A stretch of DNA of 64,000 nt. Source: Piscicola geometra (lineage: Eukaryota; Annelida; Clitellata; Hirudinida; Piscicolidae). Made by a program: the position numbers and the translations under genes. The stretch spans positions 12,319,517 through 12,383,516 of the forward strand of contig OX030957.1 in the NCBI GenBank assembly GCA_943735955.1, given 5' to 3'. Within the stretch, counting starts at the first letter, position 1. Every line of letters starts with the position of its first letter. Shown here in pieces: positions 1 through 10,174 of the stretch. The notes under the pieces were generated by a model. That model ran no database searches and had not been told where the DNA came from. It saw only the letters and a program-made list of their open reading frames with translations.

Positions 1-362
1 TTAAAAACGGACTTTATTTTTAATATGTATTTTGCTGAAATAAAAAAAGAAATAACTATAATTTTTTTTAAATAAATGAAAAACTATGGAAAAAAATTAA
101 AAAAATGATAAAATTTAAGAAAAATTGATAAAATAAATCAAATATGATAAAAATTATTATTAATAATAATAATAAAAATCCTTTATATAGCGCTATGGAC
201 CGCAACAGAAGCGCTTTTTGTCAGGTACTTAGTGGAATGAAATAAAATTAAATTTTAAATGTAAAAAAATTAATTCTTGAAATAAATTACTGAGTAAATG
301 ACTACAACTGAATGACTAAGTAAATAAGTAAATGAAAGAAGAGAAAATAAGAAGAAAGATGA
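1..362. repeat. AT-rich flank; start matches a copy at 7403
   Basis: No gene is seen. The first ~50 bases (aaaaacggactttattttt followed by a taggtattttgct-like stretch) recur in direct orientation at about 7403-7450, on the other side of the nested LINEs. The rest is low-complexity A/T. Confidence 0.6.
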
Positions 363-2118
363 TTAATTAAATGCTAGTTGAAAGTGATGAGTTTTTAATT
401 GTTTCTTGAATACTGTTAGGGATGTGCTGTTTCTGATGTGTGGTGGTAGGCTGTTCCAGATAGATGGCGATGAGTGGCGGAATGCACGGTTCGCTATGTC
501 GGTTCTTACAGGAGCTTTAAGTACTGTCGTAGTGGATGATGAACGAAGATGTTGATTGCTGTTTTTGATGGTGAGTAGGTTTATGAGATAAGAGGGCTGA
601 GATGTTGTAGGGGTTTTAAAAGTGATGGGGGCAATTTTGCAAGGAATGCGAAATTTAACTGGAAGCCAGTGTAGACTTTTTAAATTTTTAGATGAACTGG
701 TGTGTTGAATAGGTGTTAAATGTTTAAGGCGATTCAAGCGCCTTTGTTCATGATTCGTTGGAGTCGAATTTCTTGTTGATTGAAAAATGTTTTATAGTGT
801 ACTGTTACAATAATCTAACCTTGATATTACTAAGCATCTGATGAGTGATGAAGCAATAGTTGTTGATAGGAATGGTCTGATATGTTTGATTGCTTTAAGA
901 TGATAATTACATGATTGAGTTGTTAAGGTGATGTGATTATTGAAGTTTAGCTTTGAGTCGAGTGTGATGTCTAGTGTTTTTAGATGTGTGTTGATTGTGA
1001 TAGGTGTATCCTTGTCAATGGAAATTGACTGTAAATTATCAAGTGATTTCAGTTGTTGTGGAGTACCGAGCTTGATAATCTCTGTTTTTGTAGGATTTAA
1101 TTGCAGATTGTTATGAAGAAACCATGATTCTAGAGATGATATACATGAAATTAATTTGGCAATGTCAGGTGGTGGATTTTTCGGAATGACGGAGTAGAAA
1201 AGCTGAGTATCGTCAGCATATTGGTGGAAGGGCATATTAAATTCTTGAAATATGTGACTGACTGGAGATATGTATGTGGTGAAGAGTAATGGGCCTAAGA
1301 CAGAGCCTTGAGAAACACCATGTTCTAGTTTGACAGTGGAAGAGAAATGATTGCCCATCTTGACATATTGAGAGCGATTGCCCAGATAGGATTTTAACCA
1401 CGATAGAGCAGTGCCATTTATGCTGAAATCAAGGTTGAGTCTGTCAATAAGGATTGAGTGGGTGATGGTATCAAATGCAGTAGAGAGATCAAGGCTGGCC
1501 AAGATGGTGGTGTCTCTTGCGTTGCACGAAGTGAAGGTGCTGTCGAGAATATGTAGGAGGGCAGTCTCAGTGGAGTGATTGGTTCGATATGCAGATTGAT
1601 AGGATGTAAAATTGGGATTTACACTTAGATGAGATTGTAGTCTTTTCAGAGAAAGTCGTTCTATAATTTTTGATAGCGTACTGAGGTTAGATATTGGCCT
1701 GTAATTAGATGGTAGATAAGGTCTGATTTTTTAAGGAGAGGGTTGATTTGAGCCGTTTTTAAATAAGCCGGAAATTGACCTTCAGAGAAGGAGAGATTGG
1801 TAAGATAAGAGAATGCTTCTGATAGCACCTCACTGCAGAGAATGAGATTTTTGTTTGGGTAAGGATCTATAGGAAAATATTTTTTGCATGAGTCGTGCAT
1901 TCTTTTTTTGACCTCTGGTGGAGTGACTATTTCAAAAAGAGTTAGAAATGTTGGAAGGGATGATGTAGTGTGAATGTGGGCATGTGCAAGTTGAATCGTC
2001 GAGAAACGTTTTGCGATGTTTTGATGAAGTGTTTTGATTTTTTAAATAAAAAATTCATTAAATGTGTTAGCTAGTGTCTTGCATTGATTGTTGTTATCTG
2101 ATGACTTGTTGTAGAGAA
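363..2118 (-). mobile_element. Degenerate CR1-like LINE, 3' half (host of the Ingi insertion)
   Basis: Reverse-transcriptase half of a CR1/L2-like non-LTR retrotransposon read on the minus strand. At 1502-792 the RT palm core is visible: LDLSTAFDTI, then GVSQGSVLGPLLF, then the catalytic box QYADDTQLF. A thumb-like ISRLDYCNS follows. At 737-363 the C-terminal block LHWLPV ... FRHSSPSIWNSLPPHIRNST ends in a stop. Between 1503 and 2118 the frame is broken, but the pieces SAYRTNHSTETALLHIL and KTLANTFNEFF, typical of the CR1 RT N-terminus, can still be read. Frameshifts and stops show it is dead. Its 5' part continues at 6739-7165 beyond the inserted Ingi element. Confidence 0.85.
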
Positions 2119-2132
2119 TGTTGTTGAAGTTG
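2119..2132. repeat. Target-site duplication, left copy (14 bp)
   Basis: TGTTGTTGAAGTTG at 2119-2132 is identical to 6725-6738. It flanks the Ingi-type LINE exactly, between its AAC-repeat tail and its 5' end. Confidence 0.85.
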
Positions 2133-2146
2133 TTGTTGTTGTTGTT

Positions 2147-5100
2147 TTAGTTCGTTTCGTTGTTCAGCAGTCTGGAGAGGATAACCTCAACCAGCTGCCC
2201 TGCCCTGCCAGGCTCTTGAGTTAATTCTCTTGTGTTCTTGCCCAGCCCGTATACTGCCCTATCTGGTTCCAGGGCTGGGCAGTCTGTCCAGAGATGAGTT
2301 GTTGTCTCATGGGCTGTCTTGAAGAGTCTGCATAAGTCTTCTTGGTCTAGACCAATTCTGCATTGGTAGGCTCTGATCGCCGGGTGGTGCCCTGTACGGA
2401 ACCTTCTCAGGTTGGTGCGAGCAAGTTTGGTGAGCTCTTCTTCAGCTTTTTTGAACCTGCCTTTGTATATGCCATTCAGTCTGTCGTTACTGAAGTGAGT
2501 TTCTTGTGGTCTGTGTCTTGCGACTGCTTGGCAGATCCCTGTTCTCGTTAGTTCCTGGTTTAGCGGGTTTAGCTGTGCCCTGATTCCTGTGGCTGCTTCT
2601 GCGTCAGCCTCATCGTTTCCGATCAGATAGCAGTGGCTTGGCACCCAGATGAAGAGAACCTTTTTGTTCATGTTGGTACACTGTGCAGTTAGCTCTGAGT
2701 TTCGATGGGAGGAGAGAGAGTTGGATGCCATTAGCGAAAGAAGCGGCTTGCAATCGCACACAATCTTTGCCATGCTCCCGTTCTCTCTCTCACTCAACCA
2801 TTTCAGAGCCTCTTCAACCGCAATTCTTTCAGTGTCCATTGGGTTACTCTTGTGTTTTGTGGGCTTGTTCTAGTTAGCTACTTTCTGATCGCTTTGGTAC
2901 ACCACCACCGCAGCACCACCAAGCTTTGCCACTCCTTGCACCGATCCGTCAGTGTAGATGGTAAAGTCAGCTTCGCCTACCTGAGAGATGGCATCTTTAG
3001 CTGCTTCCAGTTGCATGAGATCAGGGTCGTGCTTACTGGATTTGGAGTAGCTAATGTTGAGAGGGAAGTTGAACCAAGGCGGCTTTGGCTCGTATACCGC
3101 TTCGTGCAGTGGGTCTTCTGGGAGAAGTGCCTTTGTTTGGTGAAGGAATTTGGCCCTCCAGCTGTTTTGTTTCAGCTTCTTGGGGACATGTTTCTCTGCA
3201 AGTGACTTCCTCCAGTCTTCCTGCTTGTAGCTCACCCATTTAACAGCCCTTTTGAGGGAAGCTTGTTCAAACCTCGTCTCCATTTTGGCGAGGTCTGCTT
3301 CAACAAGGACAGTTTCAGAGGGCGTTGTTGCTGTAAGACAGGTGAAGATTTTGGCAGCACGAAGTTGGGCCCTTTCAATCTTGGTGATGTGGGTTTTTGA
3401 AGTCCAGGGTGTCCATGCAGGGCTGGCGTATTCCATTATGCTTCTTTGCAGTGCACAATATACACTTCTTAGCCCAGTTCTCTTCCATCCCCACTCCGTT
3501 CCTCCGAGGTTGCGGATGATATTGTCCCGTTTCCTTACCTTGTCCACTATCATGTCTGTGTGATGGCCAAAGTGCAGGAGTCTGTCATATTTGACTCCAA
3601 GAAAGGTCGGGTTCGGTTCGAACGGGAGTGGGATGTTGTTGATGGTGAGCGATGGTTGCCAATTGTGTTCAGAGACTGCTGTGGAGAAGAAGCTGCTCGA
3701 GCACTTGTTGTAGTTTAGGGCGAGGTGGTTTACAGAACTCCAATCCTGAACTTTGTTGATTTCGATTTGGAGTTCTGCCTGGATCTTCAGCTTGTCGTTA
3801 CCCGTGCGTGCAATTGCTAAATTGTCAGCAAAGGCACACACCGTCGAATCTTCCATAAACTTGCTGAGGAGGTCGTTTATGTAGATGACGAAGAGTATGG
3901 GCGACAGTACTGCTCCTTGAGGTAGTCCAGCCCTGAATACTCATGGGTTGCTGAGGTCTCCGTTGTATTTTGCCCTGGCTCGACGGTTGACAAACCACTC
4001 TTTGATGTAGGCAGTGAAGCGAGGAAGGATGCCGATGTCAACCATTTTGTTGAGCAGCCGTTTTCTCCACACAGTGTCGAAGGCTCGGCTGTAGTCGTAC
4101 TGGGTGAGAATGGTGCGTTGCGACGGTTTTGACTGGATCCCATCACTGACTGTTTGTGTGAGACGTAGGCATTGTTCCGTTGTGTCTCTGTCTGATCTGA
4201 ACTCCGACTGGTTGTCGCTCAGTATCTTCTTCTTCTCCAGCCACCACATCAACCTTGCTTTTATCATCTTTTCTAGAAGCTTCCCCACCACTGAGGTAAG
4301 GCTGATCGGGCGGTAGCTTGGCACATCAGCAGGGTTTTTGCCACGTTTCAGGATCGGGATGATGATGGCATCCCGCCATTGCTGAGGGCACTCGCTGCGA
4401 TTCCAGCAGATGTTGAATAGTGTCAGCAGGTGTTGTTGTGCACGGCTGGGTAGGTGTTTCAACATGTCGCTGCTGATGTTGTCAGGTCCGGGGGCTTTGC
4501 CTGTGGAGATGGAGCGGATACCTTGCTGGAGCTCTGACATCGTGAATGCCTTCTCGATCTTTTGCTCGGGGATCAAGCGGGTGTGGTTGAGGTTCCGATT
4601 GATGGAGACCTTAGTTTTCCGATGCTCCTTATCACTCTTGACTTGGTTGATGCTTGCGTTTTCCTGAATGAATGCGTTCGCACGCGCTTTGCTTGTGATG
4701 CAAATGCGGCCTTTGTAAGTGATGGACTTGTCTACGGATGTGCTAGGGTCTCCTCTCAAATTCTTGATCAGCCGCCACGCCTGCTCTGGGTCTCTAGATT
4801 TTCCAATATTGGCAAGCTTAGATCTCCAGATGCGCCCTTTTGCTTCAAGTATGAGCACCTAGAGCCGATCATCTGATTCTTTCCACTTGTGTCTGTCAGG
4901 ATCATATGACCTTGCCCAGTTCCTGACCCTGATGGCTTCTTCTATTTGGGCCGTCATCCAGGGGATGAAGCTTTGCCTTCTTTTCTTCTTAGGAATGAAG
5001 GATTCAGCCGATTCCAGGACGATGCTGCACCATTCGTTGTAGAAGAGCTTCACCGGTTGGTTCGTGTCCACTCCTGGCATTGCATCATCAACTGAGTTGG

Positions 5101-6670
5101 AAAAGCCATTCCAATCAGCCTTGGAGTAGTTAAACTTCCACTCGCTGACGGGTTTTCCGGCTGGACATCTGTCGAACCAACGGATGATGATCGGGATGTG
5201 GTCTGACGAGAGGGCATTGTCAGTGCTCCATTGGATCTGGTGGGCTTTGCTGCTGTGGCAGATGGTGACGTCGGGTGTTGAGGGTTTGGTGCTGCTCCTC
5301 GAGAACCTCGTCGGTGCACCGTCGTTGACTACCAGAAGTTTGTTGTTGTCGACCCATTCCTGGAGCAATGTGCCTCTGACATCAGCTGGCGATACGGGGT
5401 CCCACAGTGGATTGTGAGCGTTGAAGTCACCTGCGATGATGCCTTCTTGGGGTACTGGCATAAGATGAAACGCCGGCTTCTGTTCACAATGGTCATTTGC
5501 TGTTTTCCTGGTTGGTGGGCAGTAGATGTTTGTGAAGCAGATCTCTTTGTCTCCGTTGAGCACAACTACGCTGAGGAGTTCGATTGTGGATGCGGACAGT
5601 TCGGCTGTGCGGTGGTACGGGATTCCTTTTCTTATTAGGGTAATCAGCCCTCCACCACGTGTCTCGTAGCCTTGTCTCGCATGCTGTCGATCAAGCCTCT
5701 CGATGTTGTATTCGTAAAAGATCGGCGTTCGGTCTTTTGGCAGGAGTTTGGTCTTTTGAAGCAGAACGATGTCGGGGGCTTTACGATGCAACCATTCTTC
5801 GAGCTCGTCTTTTTTGCTCCATATGCCGTCGCAGTTCCACTGGATCACCAACACTGTGTCTTTTGTTGTTTTGATCACAGGTTGCTTGATTGAGCCTTCG
5901 TGCTTCTGCAGCTGGATTGGAGTGGTCGCTTGATTTGCTCGATCGTCGCATCTCTGGCAGCTCCATGTCCCATTGAGGCGCATGTCTTCGAGTGTTGGCC
6001 TTGGTTGCGTTGCACACTTGAAGTGGTGCGTCTTTTTGCACACGGCACATATGAGAGGTATCTTGCTTGCTCTAACGGTTTTCCCGCAACTTGGGCATGG
6101 TTGTTTGTGCGTGTGTTGAGTTGGTGGGTTGGGCTGCTGCGTAGGATGCGCCACTTGCGTTGTGTCGGAGGGGTCAGCCTGTTGGGTTGGAGTGCAACTG
6201 TCGCAGCTCCAGTTTGTCGGAGTTTGTTGCCTGCTTTGTCCTGAGCATATTTTGTGGAAATTGCCTTTGCGCTGCACGCATTGGGTTGGTAAGGTGCTTC
6301 TCCTGATGGTGTTGCCACAGTGTGAGCATTGCAGATGTGGTTGGCTCAACAAATGGCTTGTGACGTTTGTTGACGTTTGGGAGTTGCTGACGCTCTGGTT
6401 CTGGTCATTTGGGACAACTTGGTTTCGTGATAGGTGTGAGCATGTCGCATGTGCTGGATGATGGCAAACTGAGCACAGTATTGGGCGTGTGTTGACTCGG
6501 ATGGTTTTACCGCACACAAAGCATTTATTGTTGTTGTTGATATTGGGTCCAGGGTTGGACTCAATGTCTCCGGCCTGTTGTGACATGGGCAGTAGTGCGG
6601 CCAGTGCCACTACTGTCTTTAGAGAAAAAAAGCTGTTTTGGCCTGGCAGGGTGGCTGAGAGTACCCACAT
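2147..6670 (-). pseudogene. Ingi-type LINE polyprotein ORF, disabled by three in-frame stops
   Basis: The frame runs from ATG at 6670 to TAA at 2147 (about 1,508 codons) without any frameshift. It is interrupted by TAG (4861-4859), TGA (3943-3941) and TAG (2872-2870). Domains in order: a 42-residue leader with a hydrophobic run ending in GDIESNPGP; three Cys/His fingers (CFVCGK, CSHCGN, CPSCGK starts; the last two end WSCDSC and WSCQRC); APE endonuclease (QWNCDGIW, AGDFNAHNPLWD, SSDHIPI); RT with LPQGAVLSPILF and the box FADN; RNase H with YTDGS, AVEEAL, CDCKPLL and GNDEADAE. The endonuclease motif expected as LQET reads LQKT, and the RT box expected as FADD reads FADN. Both catalytic changes are single G-to-A steps (AAG from GAG, AAT from GAT). 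The ATG at 6907 lies in the host CR1 sequence and is not the element's own start. Confidence 0.8.
6545..6571 (-). other. 2A ribosome-skipping motif (GDIESNPGP)
   Basis: Nine codons encode GDIESNPGP, matching the 2A consensus D(V/I)ExNPGP. In known 2A peptides the ribosome fails to form the Gly-Pro bond, which releases the upstream peptide and continues downstream. Here the break would fall 41 residues after the predicted start at 6670, separating a short hydrophobic leader (VVALAALLPM just upstream) from the zinc-finger/endonuclease/RT protein. 2A motifs at the N-terminus of non-LTR elements are known from trypanosome and invertebrate LINEs. Activity here is inferred from the motif. Confidence 0.85.
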
Positions 6671-6724
6671 TCGAGGCGCAAGCGCCCCCCACCGCACCGC
6701 GTGGAGGTTGTGGGTATGCGGCAG

Positions 6725-6738
6725 TGTTGTTGAAGTTG
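6725..6738. repeat. Target-site duplication, right copy (14 bp)
   Basis: Identical to 2119-2132. On either side of the pair, CR1-like coding sequence resumes. Confidence 0.85.
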
Positions 6739-7165
6739 CGCCCCATGCATCTGTTGAAGAGATTATTTCATTGGATAGCTGAGCTACTCGTGATTCCATT
6801 ATGGAGTGTCGAACATCAGACTTGGCCAAGTCGTAGGCTTCCTTGTCAGCCCGCGACTTTGTCTTGAAGTACTGGCGTTCTTTCAGCCGTCGAGTTCTTT
6901 TTGCCAAGATTTCGTCATCAGATATTTAGTGATGGTGAGATGTGCCGTTGAGTCTAACTTTCGTTTTGCGCATTGGGACATAGTTGTTGAGTAGATCGAC
7001 GACTATGGTATTGATTGGTTGTAAATATTGTTCAGATGAAAGATTTTGATGATGAAGTATTGATGATTTTTTGAGTTCATTGTCGAAATTAAGCCAGTTA
7101 ATTTTTTAAGATTTTGATATTCTATTGTTTAATAGTTAGAATTGGGTTTGGAAATGCTAATGGTA
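6739..7165 (-). mobile_element. Degenerate CR1-like LINE, middle part (endonuclease-RT linker)
   Basis: The minus strand reads NWLNFDNELKKSSILHHQN, then DLLNNYVPMRKTKVRLNG, then RRLKERQYFKTKSRADKEA and VRHSIMESRVAQLSNEI. This is the conserved linker between endonuclease and RT in CR1/L2 elements. It joins the fragment at 363-2118 once the Ingi element and one duplicated target site are removed. A one-base frameshift lies at the junction, and there are stops near 6930 and beyond 7100. Confidence 0.75.
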
Positions 7166-7283
7166 AAAAAAATTATATGATGTTGAGCGGATAATTATCT
7201 TTGATATTAGGTTTATCATGTTTTGCGGAGTTATTAGTAGGTCCAATACATTACCTTTTACCTTTTTAGGTGATTTGGGATGC

Positions 7284-7396
7284 AGACAATTCACCCTTCA
7301 ACCGATTCACCCCTTAACCGATTCACCTTTTAACCGATTCGCCCCATAACCGAATTGACCCATAACCGATTCACCTCTTAACCGATTCACCCTTCA
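7284..7396. repeat. 16-bp tandem repeat (ccgattcaccctttaa-like)
   Basis: Seven or so imperfect ~16-bp units (aaccgattcacccctt and variants with gccccat or gacccat). GC is higher than in the surrounding DNA. Confidence 0.8.
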
Positions 7397-7402
7397 AAAT
7401 AG

Positions 7403-7560
7403 TTAAAAACGGACTTTATTTTTTATAGGTATTTTGCTAAAATAAAATAATACATTATTATTTTTTAAATAATGAAAAAAAACATAAAAACTATAATTTT
7501 TAAAAATTAATTAAAAACTATGAAAAAATTATAAAATAAATAAATAAATAAATTTTTAAA
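7403..7560. repeat. Direct copy of the window's first bases
   Basis: From 7408, taaaaacggactttattttt followed by an imperfect match continues the similarity to positions 1-60, then drifts into A/T-rich sequence. Together the two copies flank the nested LINE block in direct orientation. Confidence 0.6.
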
Positions 7561-8880
7561 GATAAAATGAATGGCAAATTATTTTTTTATATTCTAAAAT
7601 GTATCAAAAAAATAGATAAAAAATTATATATAAATAGATAATTATGAAATAAATAAATAAAAGTATAAAATGAATTGAAAATGATAAAGTAAATAAAAAG
7701 TGATAAAATAAAAATAATAAAAAAATTATAAAGTAATAAAAATATTATAAAATAAATAAAAAGTGATAAAATAAATAAAAAGTTATAAAATAAATAAAGT
7801 GATAAAATAAATAAAAAGTTATAAAACAAATAAAAAGTTATAAAATAAATAAAAAGTTATAAAATAAATAAAAAGTTATAAAATAAATAAAAAGTTCTAA
7901 ATTAAATAAAGTGATAAAATAAATAAAAAGTTATAAAATAAATAAAAAGTTATAAAATAAATAAAAAGTTATAAAATAAATAAAAAGTTATAAAATAAAT
8001 AAAAAGTTATAAAATAAATAAAAAGTTATAAAATAAATAAAAAGTTATAAAATAAATAAAAAGTTATAAAATAAATAAAAAGTTATAAAATAAATAAAAA
8101 GTTATAAAATAAATAAAAAGTTATAAAATAAATAAAAAGTTATAAAATAAATAAAAAGTTATAAAATAAATAAAAAGTAATAAAATAAATCAAAAGTTAT
8201 AAAATAAATCAAAAGTTATAAAATAAATCAAAAGTTATAAAATAAATCAAAAGTTATAAAATAAATCAAAGGTTATAAAATAAATAAAAAGGTATAAAAT
8301 AAATCAAAAGTAATAAAATAAATCAAAAGTTATAAAATAAATAAAAAGTTATAAAATAAATAAAAAGTTATAAAATAAATAAAAAGTTATAAAATAAATA
8401 AAAAGTTATAAAATAAATAAAAAGTTATAAAATAAATAAAAAGTTATAAAATAAATAAAAAGTTGTAAAATAAATAAAAAGTTATAAAATACTAAAAAAA
8501 TAATTTTATAAAATGATAAAATAAAAAAAAAGTAATTTCAAAAAATGATAATATAATAAAAAAAGTAATTTCAAAAAATTATAAAATAAGAAAAAAATTA
8601 TAAAATAAATAAAATTTGTAAAGTAATAAAAATATTATAAAATAAATAAAAAGTTATAAAATAAATTAATGAATTATTAAATAAATGAAAAATTATAAAT
8701 AAAAGAATAATTATTAAATAAAAGAATAATTATTAACTAAAAGAATAATTATTAACTAAAAGAATAATTATTAAATAAAAGAATAACTATATGTAATATA
8801 TTATATAATATAAAATAAATTATCAAATAAAAAAAATTCTTTAATATTAAATAAATTTTCAAAATAAATTTTTCAATATC
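7561..8880. repeat. AT minisatellite, 19-bp unit
   Basis: The core at about 7640-8490 is a long tandem array of ataaaataaataaaaagtt (19 bp) with variants (aaatcaaaagt, a shorter aaataaagtgat). The edges degrade into related A/T runs, including a 17-18-bp unit near 8700-8780 (taaaagaataattatta). Open frames across it are low-complexity artefacts. Confidence 0.9.
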
Positions 8881-9084
8881 ATTTTAACATTACAAATGTA
8901 AAAAAACTTCATCATTCAGATCTGTATATAATTGACTCCGTTTTATTTGGTAGTTGTCATATTTGGGATCTCTTATGATGATTCCGGTCGCAGGTTAAAC
9001 CTCTATAACCAGATCATATTTTTGTATTTGCCTCCAGCACTCTCATTGGGGGCTGTCATTGAAGTTTGACTTTTTTGACGCTGA
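8881..9084. other. Unassigned AT-rich sequence
   Basis: No coding or RNA signature is seen. Confidence 0.5.
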
Positions 9085-9260
9085 AGGTTTTTGAATTAGG
9101 AAGTTATTTTTTAACGCATACCTTCTTCTTTAACTTCAACTAAGTCACTCAGAACTTTCCGTCGAGGCCTGAAGACGTACTTGTTTGGGACGTGATAGCT
9201 GTGCGCTTTTGTTCGCTTAGTAAAGGGCGCTATATAAATTATTAGTGATTGATTGATTGA
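9085..9260 (+). mobile_element. 3' end of a CR1-like LINE with GATT tail
   Basis: cttcaactaagtcactcag, then a match to ccgtcgaggcctgaagacgt, then gtaaagggcgctatataaat and a gattgattgattga tail. This is the reverse complement of the 3' end of the LINE at 24344-24480, so it is the same family, heavily 5'-truncated and on the plus strand. Confidence 0.8.
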
Positions 9261-10174
9261 TAAGGATGTTGTCAGATCTGAAAATTGCTTTTGAAGTCCG
9301 GCAGTTTTGTTGAAGATGGATATTGATGTTGGAGCTGTGAATAGTTGTTTGAAGCTGGAAACGATTGATTGAAATATGAAATGCTAACTACATCAGTCTA
9401 TACTTCTGTCACCAAGATGAGAATTTAATAAGTCCTTCAGAGGGAGCTTTAAGTCTGAGGTTGTTTCATGAACCTTTCCGGTGTTTAACCAGTGTTTTTA
9501 ACCATTTATAAAATACTTCGGCATTAATTTAAAAGTATTTGTTTTCAAAACTTCAAGATTTTGAATTTTTTACAAAAACATAAACGAGCTGATTAAATAC
9601 TTTTTTCTTCGGTGGATTCGTTGAAGTCATCTGATGAAAACTTTTTTATTCTTTCATTCATATAGTCTCGTATAGTTAATATTTTTCAACGTTTCTCTAA
9701 GCTTTGAAATAAAATATTGTTCGAAGCTATAATGACTTGCTGCAGAAAGTTGTACTAGCCATTTCTGATTGAATGGTGTTAGTTGAAGTGCTGTATTGTG
9801 GCGCTGTGGTGATGGTTGAAGTGAAAACAACGATTCTGTGGCAATGATGATCGTGGTGATGTGGGTAAGGTTGGATTATTGAGGTTAATTGTGTTTTTTA
9901 TATTGATTGATATACTTGGAGAAGGGGGGTCCAAAAAGCAGTTAAATTTAACAAAATTATTCAAAAGCGTAATATAATTAGTTTTAATTGAATGATTGGT
10001 TGATTTCTAGAGGCTTTTTCTCCAAAAGGCCGATTAGAGCTAGGATTGAAAAAGGATTTCAGTTTGGGTCAGAATAAGGAGTAAAATTAGGATTAAATTA
10101 ATTAAATTGAATATATTTTGAAAAACAAATTTTTGAATTTATAATATTAGTATAATATACTATAATAGTATAGC
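9261..10174. other. No gene recognised
   Basis: AT-rich single-copy-looking sequence. No open frame with recognisable motifs was found. Confidence 0.4.

Larger units (their letters stand above)
2133..6724 (-). mobile_element. Ingi-clade LINE (2A + zinc fingers + APE + RT + RNase H), near full length
   Basis: A ~4.6-kb non-LTR retrotransposon on the minus strand, bounded by 14-bp target-site duplications. Order of parts: a very short 5' leader, one long frame, a TAA at 2149-2147, then directly an (AAC)n tail, so there is almost no 3' UTR. An APE endonuclease, RT and RNase H in one frame, together with a 2A motif near the N-terminus, is the architecture of the Ingi clade known from trypanosomes and several invertebrates. 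Jockey and I elements are the alternatives; RNase H excludes jockey, and I elements are not known to me with this 2A leader. It sits inside a CR1-like LINE in the same orientation. Confidence 0.8.

Noticed and set aside
4859..4861. Programmed stop-codon readthrough between endonuclease and RT of the Ingi-type LINE
   Set aside because: Three different stops at unrelated places, together with catalytic substitutions, point to decay rather than recoding.
6671..6907. Ingi protein starting at the ATG at 6907
   Set aside because: Residues before the target duplication at 6738-6725 belong to the host CR1 element (RRLKERQYFKTK), so they are a chance in-frame fusion.
2363..6994. Plus-strand open frames opposite the Ingi-type LINE
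   Set aside because: Shadows of the minus-strand coding sequence.
7587..7829. 80-codon Phe/Leu/Tyr-rich membrane-like frame
   Set aside because: Low-complexity A/T minisatellite translation.
7284..8880. CRISPR-like array
   Set aside because: Units are directly tandem with no unique spacers, and the genome is eukaryotic.
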